Source: Hsuehochloa calcarea
Taxonomy: Eukaryota; Streptophyta; Magnoliopsida; Poales; Poaceae
Direction of reading: 5' to 3'
Length of the DNA stretch: 64,000 bases
Assembly: GCA_036346395.1 (NCBI GenBank)
Contig: CM070604.1
Location: 2,579,501 to 2,643,500, forward strand
The notes beneath the pieces are model-generated. The model was not told where the DNA came from and did no database searches. It saw only the letters and a program-made list of their open reading frames with translations. The translations under genes were made by a program, and so were the position numbers. Shown one piece after another: positions 11,850 to 22,024 of the stretch (positions are counted from its first letter, which is position 1; each line of letters starts with the position of its first letter).

Positions 11850-12450
11850 CTGCTGCTCACGGTGCTGTTCTTCGTGGGCCATTTGGGTATTGATGGGCCG
11901 TGCCAGGCATGCCACGATCCCAGCAGGCATGGTGCGGTCCAAGCGGTCCGGAGAGTCAATGCCAGGGCGTCACACCGGCACAGTGGAAGAAGGGCAAGGG
12001 CAGCGTGAGAGGAAGCCTGGAGGTCCGGGAGGAGGAGGAGAGGAAGAACGGTCGGAGGTGCGGGAGGAGGTTGGAGCGGAGAGAGAAGAGAGAGGGTCGG
12101 GGAGGCAGCTCGGTGCCGGTGGTGAAGCGATGCGGACGAGACGAGAGGACTACTCAGCGTCGGCGTTGCGGATGAGGAGGCGAGGAGGCGGTGCGGACGA
12201 GGAGACGGCTTGGTGCCGGTGATGCGGCGGTGTGGACGAGACGAGGAGGCGGCTCGGCGTCGGCGTTGCAAACGAGGAGGCGAGAAGAGCTAGCTCGACG
12301 GTGCGGTCCATGCGGACGAGGAGCGCGCTTGGGGTTATAAGGCGGCGGCGAGGAGGCGGCAATAGTGCGTGCGTCGTCTTGGCACTGCGGCGCACGCGCG
12401 CGAACCTGGCAGAGGAGAAGAAGGGATGGGGCAAAGCGGTAGGCGGGCTT
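11850..12450. repeat. GC-rich upstream region with an imperfect tandem repeat of about 100 bp
   Basis: Upstream of the Tti2-like ATG the sequence is strongly GC-rich. Around 12112-12202 and 12212-12305 a unit of gtgccggtg, tgcggacgagacga, cgtcggcgttgc and aggaggcgag occurs twice. Long overlapping ORFs in several frames here follow from the base composition and are not genes. The region may contain the promoter of the minus-strand gene, but no TATA motif was identified. Confidence 0.5.
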
Positions 12451-15300
12451 GGCAGGGTGGGGGCAGCCGGGCCGTGTCGTCCTCGTGGGTCGTACTTGGC
12501 ACGACACGGCCTGAAAATTTCCAGTTGTTGGGGGATTTTGGCCATTTTTTTACCGTTCTTGATCGTTGGGGTCTTTAAAAATAGAAAAAAAAATTTAAAA
12601 AATCTTAAAACATTTCTATAAATAGCCACCATACCCCCCTCATTTAGCACTCCCTTCATTATCCATTCTCTCTTTGAAATTCTATTGTGCAAATTCAAAT
12701 TCGTGTTGAGCTAATTTGGCAAAATTCAAAAAAAAAGTGCCAAAATTAAAAAAAAAATCAATTTTAGGCAGCAAGTCAGCGAAAGAGGTACAATATTATT
12801 TTTTGCATAATTTTTTTGTTAGTGTTTGTTATGCTAAGATGAAAGAAGTAATAGTCTTAGTTTCGATTTTACAATTTTCGTTATGGACAGTCCTTACAAT
12901 AACTTTTCTCTTGGTGATTACGGACTTTCACCGGAGGAAATTACATCCATGGAGGCGCCTGCGGCTGCCTCAAGCCAACCGGAGGTTTCACCAGAAGTTC
13001 TGTCATCAGGCTCTACGGCAACATCAGGCTCCACGGCAACCGGAGCAAAGAGGTCGAGACCGTCTACATCGGGGGTGTGGGAGAATTTCGACAGAACAAC
13101 CAAGCAAGACACAGCGGGAAATGAGGTACCATATGCTATTTGTAAAATTTATCATAATGAATTGTCTACAAAGTCTACAGGTGGAATGAGGCACTTGCAA
13201 AGACATACTGCAAGATGTAAGACGAATATTGGTGATGAGGCAAACGCGGCTGTAATACAACCCCGATGATACGGTACGTAGCTGGGACTACGATTCTAGG
13301 TAGCCTGACAATATCTCTATTGTTTAATTGCTTCTGAGGATTTACCGTTAGACTTTGGCGAGTCTTCTTCTTTCCAAAATTACATCATGACTGCGCATAA
13401 TCCTAGATTTTCTTCAATTTCTAGACAGATAACAACCAGGGATCTAATAAAAATACTACAATGAACATCGTAATAAAATAAATGAACTATTTATTACGTG
13501 CACATTTTCGGTGGCCCTGACCTCGGATGTATGGAGTGGTCAGGCTAGGGAGGATTACCTTAGTGTGGTTGCGCATTATGTTGATGACGACGGGGTAATG
13601 GAGAAAAGGAAGACTTTGGTGTAGCACACACGGGTGAGAATATTGCGAACTATATTATCAAAGTCGTGGAAGACTTTGGTCTTACAGACAAAATATTCTC
13701 AATTACTTTAGGCAATGCCGCTTCAAACTCTAGGGCCATGGGCATTCTTACTCCAGTGTTGAGTACATATGTCGATTCCTTCTTGCTACATCAACAATGC
13801 GCTTATCATATTATCAACCTTATAGTCAAATGTGGTTTGAAGAGGTTGAGTATGTATTAAAGCTTTTCGCTATGCGATTTCTTTCATGAATAATTCTAAC
13901 ATAAGAATATCACAATATAAGAACTTCTGCAGGGCGATGGGTGTATGTCTAAGAAAGTTCGGTTTGGACATAGAGATAAGGTGGAACTCTATTTACCTCA
14001 TGCTTAAGAGTCTTTTACCATACAAGAGCACTTATTCTATTTTTATTCAAACGCACTATCAGAGCGCTGACAGTAGTATACTATTGACTGAACAACACTA
14101 GTTCGTTGCTGAGAAGATACTAGGGTTTTTAGAAAAATTTTATGAGGCCACTGTCGCTTTGTCCGCTATGTACTATCCAACATCTCCTATAATCGTGCAT
14201 ACTATTTTACAGATTGCTACTCAATTGAAAGTGTATGAAAATAACATATTGTTTCCATGAAATCTAATTACCTTAAATATTGGAGAGAAATCCCTTACCT
14301 ATATGCATTTGCATTTCTTTTAGATCCTAGGGTAAACTTGATGCATTTTGGTAGTGTACTTGAACTTCTTAGTAATGCTACAGGGCTAGACTATACTAAC
14401 TATTTTGCAGAAGTTCATTCTCGGTTATGCGAGATTTACCAAAGGTATGAAAATAAATTTCGGGGAGTCCGCTCGCAACGACCTCTAGTAGCCCGCCTCA
14501 AGTAGCAAGATAAATATATGGGGCAAGATTTTGGTACCTCTTCCTCCAGATCCAGATCTTCTTCTTCTACACCGCATCCTACTTAGCCAAGACCCACAAG
14601 GAGCGGGAACTATTCACCTATCTAGACAGCAATACGGTAGATTTCAACTCAGAAGGCTTCGAAATCTTGCAATGGTGGCAATCACATAAGTTAACATATC
14701 ACGTGCTATCCATACTTGCATGTGATGTGTTTATTGTTCCTATCTCGATGGTTTCCTCCGAGTCTGCTTTCAGCCTCCCTGGAAGAATGTTAGAGAAGAG
14801 AAGAACAAGTCTCACAAGTGAGATAGTGAGATACCTCTATCTGTGAAGGACTAGGAACAAGCTGATTCACGAACACAACACTCTGTGAAATCGAGTTGTT
14901 GAAGGTGTTCAAAATCTATACTTAGATAATGACGCAGACACATAGAACAATGATATATCATGTATGTATAATTGTAGAGCTGTAGAATGTAATCTTTTTC
15001 TTTGCTAAGATTTTCTTAATTTGATTTTTTACTTGGCGAAGGTTTTAACAAGGCAGTCGGCTGGACATTAATAAAGCTCTTTATTACAATTTTCAATATG
15101 ATTCTCACATTTTTTCAATTTTCATGTCAACTTTTGAATTCTACACATTTTCCTAATTTTATTACATTTTCCAATGGGTCGTGCCTGGGCCGACTCCCCG
15201 GCACGTGGGCCGGCTCGACACGGCCCATCTAATAGCCGGGTCGGAATGGGTCATGCCCGATCGTGCCTGGGCCAAGCCGTCCATTTGGTCAGGTTTGCAT
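12450..15300 (+). mobile_element. Decayed hAT transposon, Dart-like
   Basis: The ends carry the sub-terminal motifs typical of grass Dart-type hAT elements: gccgggccgtgtcg and ggcacgacacggcc near 12467-12506, and gtcgtgcctgggcc, ggctcgacacggccc and ccgtccatttggtcagg near 15180-15297. Between them is a broken hAT transposase reading (12883-14870). The terminal inverted repeat (usually taGAGGTGGCCAA-like) is degraded at both ends and no 8-bp duplication could be fixed, so the limits are approximate. Immobile by itself. Confidence 0.7.
12883..14870 (+). pseudogene. hAT transposase pseudogene (BED finger to hATC dimerisation region)
   Basis: Pieces in family order: 12883-13269 encodes an N-terminal region with GVWENFDRTT and a BED-type finger (C-K-I-Y-H, then MRHLQRHTARC); 13666-13860 encodes DKIFSITLGNAASN and QQCAYHIINLIVK, the hAT core; 13886-14101 encodes IRWNSIYLMLKSLLPYK; 14257-14505 encodes YAFAFLLDPRVNL; and about 14700-14850 encodes VPISMVSSESAFS and RTSLTSEIV, the hATC dimerisation block. 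Stops and frameshifts between the pieces (for example at 13268, 13858 and 14099) rule out a working protein. A full hAT transposase would be around 700 residues. Confidence 0.85.
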
Positions 15301-16279
15301 TTGGGCCTGTTTTCCAAGATTTTTTAAAAATATTATTAATAGAACGCAAAATTATTGTTATTATTATTATTTTAAAAAATAACTAATTTCCAAGATTTTA
15401 AACCAGGCCTTTCTGTGTGTGATTTGAGTTCGATTTTCTCTACAATTGAAAAATTGTAGTTGGTGGTCATCCATCCTCCTTACCTTTTTGGGCATCCGTT
15501 GGATTGACGAGCGAGACACCGACAGGCCAGATCGTGTCGCTGAGCACAATAACGATTGACAACCCGACGTAATGGGACTATGATTTTTTTAATCCGTAGT
15601 AAAGCATGGGCATTGAACTAGTTTTTTACAAAGTGTAGGTCAAGCCTAAGTGTTTTTTCTCTTTCAATTTTTTGGTTAGTAGAATTGTAGGTGTATGATA
15701 TGGTTTATATTTACAGGTTCACACTTGTTTGGTTCTCTAGATTCATAAATTTGATCATGGCAAAGTCTGTCATCTGTGGAAGTATAGGGGAAGACCATTT
15801 CATCAAGTAGCCAGGAAGTATCGATACATATTAAGCAGGTATTATAATGGATTAATGTATATTGAGTATTGTTAAGATGGGTTAGAACTAGGATAACATC
15901 ATGTAGTTCCTATTATACATTATGCAGTCCCCTCTACTCGTAGTTATGCAGTCCCCTCTACTCGGTAGTTAGAATCTATCCAACCATTCAAAGAAAATTT
16001 GACCAACGCAACCACTTACCGGGTGATACCTGGGTTTTGTATATTTTATTATTCTTTGAGCTAAGTTTTATGGGCTACACCCCCGCACAACGAAATACCA
16101 TAAAAAGCTATGGAAAACCAATTTCCCACGTGAGGAAATGGGAAATAACACAATAAAATGTATTTTGTCATTTTTATCTTTTTAAGATTCTACGATGTTG
16201 ATTATATGGTAACTTCCGACCACCATTCTACGACTCTTATACCAAGTAAGTTATTTTCACTTGAAGCTGGGGGCTAGAT
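15301..16279. other. AT-rich spacer, no gene seen
   Basis: No ORF with protein-like content, no terminal repeats and no tandem array longer than a dinucleotide-scale run. A short direct repeat (tatgcagtcccctctactcg) occurs near 15920-15965. Confidence 0.4.
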
Positions 16280-16860
16280 GACGAGGATCCAATAATCCTC
16301 AATAAATTATTTATCTGTAATTCTCATTATAGATACCAATATCTTTATATTGCTCGCAAGTATACCCCTTACTGTCCATAAGGGAGAAGTTTAACCGAGT
16401 GGTCGTAAGTCTTACTACGACCACTCCTGTTTATAAGCCTTTTTATGACCAGTCTCTAGTCGTAAACTTTTCTACGACCCGTCTCTAGTTGTGAGCCTCC
16501 TCTACGAGCCCCTTGTGGTCGTAATTTTCTACACAACCGCTCTATAATCGATGGAGCCTGTAGATATGTGGGTCTAGTCGATTAAGGAGTCTTGTGCACC
16601 ATGTTCAAACATACGGGGTAGTTAATATACAATGTTATTCTCTGGAATAATTGCACATATTATATCTCTGTCTCTAACAATAACTACTGGCGACGTGGTG
16701 GTGTTATCTCTCTGACAGTAACATCCATCATCTGCTTCATTATTTGGAACATTGAGACGTCTCTTAGTTTGGAGAAACTGTCACCTCTTCACACTATATA
16801 AATGATGAAGTCAGTAGACAGAGAAAAAAAAGAGCACAATCTGAGTAGAAGACATTTGTT
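16280..16860 (-). mobile_element. LTR fragment with hairpin units, inverse relative of 21145-22024
   Basis: Read on the minus strand this segment follows the same order of motifs as the LTR at 21145-22024: an AT-rich TATA-like stretch with a gtgaagaggtgacagtt-type neighbour, a block of gtcgta/tacgac hairpins, then gagaattacagata and gaggattattggatcctcgtca. The hairpin at 16397-16426 has an 11-bp perfect stem with an 8-base loop. The 5' end of the LTR is missing, apparently truncated where the next LTR starts at about 16914. Confidence 0.55.
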
Positions 16861-16913
16861 GGAGCCCAAATTTACAATCTTGGGACCCATTGTGTATATT
16901 TGTGTCATTCCTT

Positions 16914-18700
16914 GGATCAGTAGATAGCACACACATGTACATTGTTAGTTCAAACACATATCATGAAAATGTAAAGCTATTGCATAATATTAAACAAAAC
17001 ATAAATATACCTTATGCCTTTTGACTTGAAAAATGGTCGGACAGGCGAAATACCTTTCAGAGAACAACAGCGAAAGTAGAATCAAATTATAACGTGTGGA
17101 ACCCTCACGATATACCCACCGGCAATCGACTGTGGGCTCGCGACCTAGTTCTCAGCCTTCTTGATCTTCAGTCTTGATCAACACTCATAATTGCCTATGA
17201 AACCTTCTTTTATGCTTACTGACTAAAAGAATGTAAATAACGAGCATGAGTACATAACTGTACTCGCAAGCCAACACAAAATGTAATTGTTATAGATGCA
17301 AGGTTAATCAAAGGGAGGTTCATTGTTCTTTTATTTTGCACAAAGCCATTTATTGAAATATAGTAAGTGGTAGAAATTCTTGAGACTTAGCATTTTAACT
17401 AACACATGTTTTATATCCGAGTTTTTGTTGTAAAGTACTAGTGGAGATTCCATCTCATATACCATTGAGTGGCTCCGTCCACTCAATACTCAGGTCATAT
17501 CCCGTACTTACCACTGATCCCCAACCAGGCCATCTCAATTCTCTGGGTTTCAGCCCAGTTTTTCATTCCACTCATAAATTATTTTATAAAATGAAAACTA
17601 GCTCAAGCAAGTTCACAGCACCGCTCTTGACTATGAGCACGACTATCTAGATAGTTTTCTTACTCTGCAGAGTTCGTACACTTTACCCACAAGAGATAAT
17701 TAACTTATAATGTCCCATACACATTTCCACAAGTGTGCGACTAAGTTGGTAATCACAAGGCCTTTACTATGTCCCACCTCAATGCAACTCCACACCGCTA
17801 GGTATCACCTCTTTAGCCTCGCCCTCGGGAGGTCTCCCATTTGCGCCAGGCGGTTTATTTGTGTCTTCTTTTACCCACGCCACGTACTTGACTGACGGTG
17901 AAGCAACGTCGAGGCGAACAAATTAGTTAGCCAGGTTGTACCCATTATGGACTTGTGGTTGCACTATTTTTACACAAGAGATCACCACAAGAACTCGGTC
18001 CTTTATTGACTCGGGCGGTACATCCACATACCAACATTCTCACGTGCACCCGGCACCAGCCACTCTTTCCAGCCACCCGAGTCTAAATCTGTTTTTCAAG
18101 TTTTATTTTGTTTTTAAACATAACCTTTCTAGCCAACATACCAGCCCGGCCTCGACTGCCTAATATCATTTTAAAAGGTTTTTAATGATGTTGGACAAAT
18201 TACTGCTCGATCGACAATGTATCTAAGCAAGACTAAGTATGACATTTAAATACAGACTTATTAATTATTATGTTAACCATTACTTCTAGGGTGACAAGGA
18301 TAATAACCAAGTTCAAGAGTTGGGGAAATTATATACAATTATGATTAAGGTAGTAACTATGAGCTAGACCAACATATTTGGATAAAACATTGCAATGCAA
18401 TTTCATAATTTAAAGCAATATAATTACAAAACGTAGGTGCAATATGATCAAAGTATTGACTCATCTTGCTCAATATTATGATAACCTCGGTTCTGTTCTT
18501 CCTCAACGCTCTGATAATAATCACGCTCAATATACTAATAATTATCATGTTCAATGCTCTCACAATCTTGATCCCGGCTTTGCCCCTGTTGGGTTTGTTG
18601 TTCCTTCATGGTTTTAGAGTATAACTACACAGAATACGATTAAATCCAAGAGCGTCCAAAGCATTCAAATGAAATCCAATAAATCCAAATACATTCAAAC
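16914..18700 (-). mobile_element. Large gypsy (Tekay/Del-like) LTR, left part
   Basis: Begins TGGATCAGTA and is similar over its length, in the same orientation, to 33652-35480: shared features include the 'gtactcgcaagccaacaca' block, the 'cactgagtggctc' type block, 'tacaagagataat', 'accactcttTCCA' and the motif before 'ggcacaacaac'. In the minus-strand sense the LTR would end here and begin at the TGTAAC end near 25436, with younger insertions in between. Non-coding. Confidence 0.55.
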
Positions 18701-18769
18701 AAAAGGAAATACATCGAATGAAAGTAATCATATCTAACCACATCTTGAAAGAAGGGTGTACTTCAGATG

Positions 18770-20440
18770 TGTTGGACCGAAAAAGCGACTAAAGGGGGGG
18801 GGGGTGAATAGGAGCACGCTCACTTTTTCACAAATAATAGATTCATCACAAATTTCACTTCAGTAGCTATGGAAGCTATAAAGATCAATATACCAGTACA
18901 GCGGAATACTAGTATTGAATCCAATTTAACCCCCTAAGCAATACGACAAAAATCAACACAGGCTAAAGCAAAGCACAGTGCAGGGTGGTCGGACCGCTGT
19001 GTCAAAGGTGGTCTGACCAATTCCCTGCCGGTCTGACCGCCGGCCTGAAGAACATATCTAAACAGTCCCGATGACGAAGTTGCAAATAAATGAAACTTTT
19101 GATCTACAACTCCAAACTTGATGAAACTTGGAACACACCTTCTCTATGATATCAAGAACCTATTCCAATCTAAGATTGTGATAATTCTTGGAAGAATAAC
19201 GATCATTTTCCGTTTGATTGAAGAAGGGTTCAAAACCGAGTCAAAGCGAAAACTAGATCCAAAATCTTGCTCATGGGTGATTGATGATCAAGATGATCCT
19301 AGATATGTTCCCACATGTCACAGCAAGCTAAATCACGTGAAGAATTTAATAAAAAAACTCACGGATCAAAGAAATACTCAAAATCATCAAATATAGAGAA
19401 AGAACGCAAAGATACAAGACATGATCAAACTTTCTCTAGATTGATTTGATATGATATGGGCTTACATCCACTCCATCAATGGAGGATAATGCTCAATCCA
19501 AGAGCATGAAAATCACATCAAACTCTCAAGAACCCTAGCTTCCACAAAAGCTCTCCATAAGCAAATTAGGGTTTTAAAAGAATAAAAGAGACGAAGAGGT
19601 GGTGCAGCCACCACCCTCCTCTATTTATAATGGAGGCTTAGACCTTCTAGAAGTTTAACTCAAATGGGCTCCCGTTAAGGCCTAAAACAAACGGATCACA
19701 CACGCACGCATTTTAATGCGCCGTCTTTATCGTCTCTTGACCTAAACAGCTGCACCTTGCGTTATCTTGCGCCACAGGTTGGCTAATAGGTCACCCTTGT
19801 TCATCTTGCACCACGCTTGAGTTCATTGACCTCACCCGGCATCGTCGATCGTTCTGGACCTCAGCTCTCCAAGCCTAGTCTCGACCATCCTCGCCGTTGA
19901 CCGTCGTTGACCACCAAGCAATGTGCACAACAATAGACAAGCAAACCGAATTTGGGAACAAGTTCTTCACAACTTGACCCATGTTAGTCAAAACATGCAT
20001 CATGCAATATATATGCCTGAAACTCATAACTTTGACTTAACAACCGAACATCACCGCCACGACGGGCGACGATTCAAGTGAAAACCGGTCAGACCTCCCC
20101 CAGGACTGGTCTAACCGCCCACCCTGGCCGGTCTGACCGCCACCTATTGGCCGGTCAGACCGCCAGTAATGACTTAGCCGATTTCAACCTTTGAAATTCC
20201 GAAACCTACTGGAAATTTCAATCAAATAGAACTTTTGACTGGAGACTCCAAAAATTATGAGACCAAGTGCAATAGAATCATCTCAGTTGCCTCCAACCTC
20301 TATTTTTGGCCCAGCTCAAAACCTCACTTCTGGCTGAGTCGGTCAGGCTACCACTAGGGCGGTCGGACCGCCGCGATTGATCGGTCGCCGGGCTACTGCC
20401 GGTCCGACCGGTTATGGCCTGACAGCACTACACTTTGCCG
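18770..20440. repeat. Dispersed repeat, copy 2, rich in ggtctgaccg motifs
   Basis: Starts TGTTGGACCGAAAAAGCGAC followed by a G10 run and gtgaatagg, and contains clusters of ggtcggaccg/ggtctgaccgcc motifs at 18985-19050 and 20080-20420. It shares its layout with 225-1510. The sharp TGTTGG start suggests an LTR or transposon terminus inserted into the surrounding gypsy LTR, but the far end and target duplication were not located. A 92-codon ORF at 19118-19396 has no recognisable content. Confidence 0.45.
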
Positions 20441-20570
20441 AAAACACGTGAAACGACAAATCATTAACGTCATTGCCAATTGTTACATCATCCTAAGATC
20501 TGAAGCATATCCCCATGATATCCACAAGATGAGACCAAAATATACTCATCTGGAGTTGATGAATGAAATA

Positions 20571-20745
20571 GCGCAGGCGAAACATAATCAAGGGGTTTAT
20601 GAAGGAAATACTCTAGACCAAAGTATAACCAAGGAGTTGATGAAGGAAATACTTGACGAAGTATAACCAAGGAATTGATGAAGGAAATACTTCTGACGAA
20701 GTATAACCAAGGAATTGATGAAAGAAATACTGCAGACGAAGCAGA
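20571..20745. repeat. Tandem repeat, about four 40-bp units
   Basis: The unit reads roughly gacgaagtataaccaagga plus attgatgaaggaaatacttct. It occurs about four times, the last two copies differing at only a few positions. The units cause short ORFs on both strands (20448-20666 on + and 20488-20754 on -), which are repeat shadows. Confidence 0.8.
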
Positions 20746-21144
20746 TAGATCCAAACTATATTCGTTTGATCCGGTGGTAGGGTTTTGGGTTGCTAGTTAG
20801 ACTTAAGGTCAGGCAACTGTTTGATCCAGAGTGAGGCCAAGAGGGATCGAGCTCTCGAGAATTTCACTGGTGCAAGGAGTTAAGACTCCAGCGGAAGGGA
20901 GAGAATATTCATAAGAATATCTCTCATCGGTTTACTTAGATGGGATAGATCACCCAGTTCGATAGGATCCTCTTATCCACCTTCGGATTGCGAATTGTCC
21001 GATCAATGGGAACAAATAGCGATGGATGGTGGCTACAGCCTAGATGATGTTGCTTGGTGGATGAATTTCTTCCACATGGAAAACATATCACCGCTGCTCA
21101 CATGGCGCCTAGCTGCTCTAATAATTATTTTGGTTATTACTTAC
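20746..21144. other. Retroelement-like spacer, no gene
   Basis: About 400 bp between the tandem repeat and the solo LTR. No intact reading frame and no domain recognised. It is probably old retrotransposon internal sequence. Confidence 0.35.
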
Positions 21145-22024
21145 TGTCGGTGTTTTAGAACCGATCTTACGTAAAGATTGTTTGATTCGGGGGGTTTCCT
21201 AGAGATGAAATCACACAGAGCGATTGACACGTGATTTTTATACAGGTTCAGACCTTCTCCGGGGAGAATAACAATCCTACTCCTGTGTGTGTGTGGTATT
21301 GACTGTATTCTCAACAATCAAGCCAGAAACTAAGACTATTACAAAGAACAGTACTTGTCTTTCTCCTTGATTGTCCTCGATTGGCCCTTTTTTCTCCCTT
21401 TGTCCTTCTGATTGATGCCTTTATATAGTCGTGAAGGAGTAGCCGTTTTCCCCTGCTGAAGAGGCGTCTAATCAAGCCAGTAATGGGCACATGATGGCAA
21501 TAATTACCGGTGTAGTGGCTCCTTCACGCCGTTTGGCAGTTATCTTTCAGAGGTAATGTGGTATTTAAGCACTATTACTGCGCAGAATAATAGTGCATGT
21601 GGACCGTCTGGATTCCTTAATCAATTGGACCCACTCGCTTGTAGGTTTTATTGATTATAAGGTGGTCGTGGTTGACTTGGTCGTAGCAGGACTTACGACT
21701 GGGTACAAGTCGTAGTAGAACTTACGACTGGATAATAGTCGTAGAAGGACTTACGACTAGGTACAGGTCGTAGCAGAACTTACGACTGAACAATAGTCGT
21801 AGAAGGACTTACGACCAGGTAGTGGTCGTAGAAGGACTTACGACCATGACATAGTCGTAGTTAGACTTACGACTATGGGGGTGATTGTAGGAGAACTTAC
21901 AATCACTTGGTAGGCCTCTCCCTTATAAATATAAGGGGTACTTTTGGGGACTACGTGACATCATATTTACCCATAATAAGAATTATAGATAAAAGATAAA
22001 ATGAGGATTATCAGATCCTCGTCA
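21145..22024 (+). mobile_element. Probable solo LTR (880 bp) carrying a hairpin minisatellite
   Basis: Begins TGTCGGTGTTTTAGAACCG, a start common to grass LTRs, has 'tacaggttcagacc' and a tttatatag TATA-like motif (about 21420), and ends CCTCGTCA. The flanking pentamers are CTTAC (21140-21144) and CTTTC (22025-22029), a target duplication with one mismatch. The end was placed where similarity to the inverse copy at 16280-16860 stops. No primer-binding site or internal region follows directly, so a solo LTR is favoured. Confidence 0.6.
21680..21911. repeat. 29-bp hairpin minisatellite, about eight units
   Basis: Each unit contains GTCGTA, an 8-base spacer close to gaaggact, then TACGAC, followed by an 8-9 base linker. 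Units 1-5 have stems of 6-7 bp. The last three have stems of 8-9 bp with different but still complementary sequences: TGGTCGTA/TACGACCA, ATAGTCGTA/TACGACTAT and GTGATTGTA/TACAATCAC. The array lies within the LTR at 21145-22024. Confidence 0.85.

Noticed and set aside
11292..12271. Several overlapping ORFs of 110-238 codons on both strands
   Set aside because: Pro/Arg/Ala/Gly-rich products in all frames follow from GC-rich tandem-like DNA. The real coding frame in 11305-11817 belongs to the Tti2-like gene.
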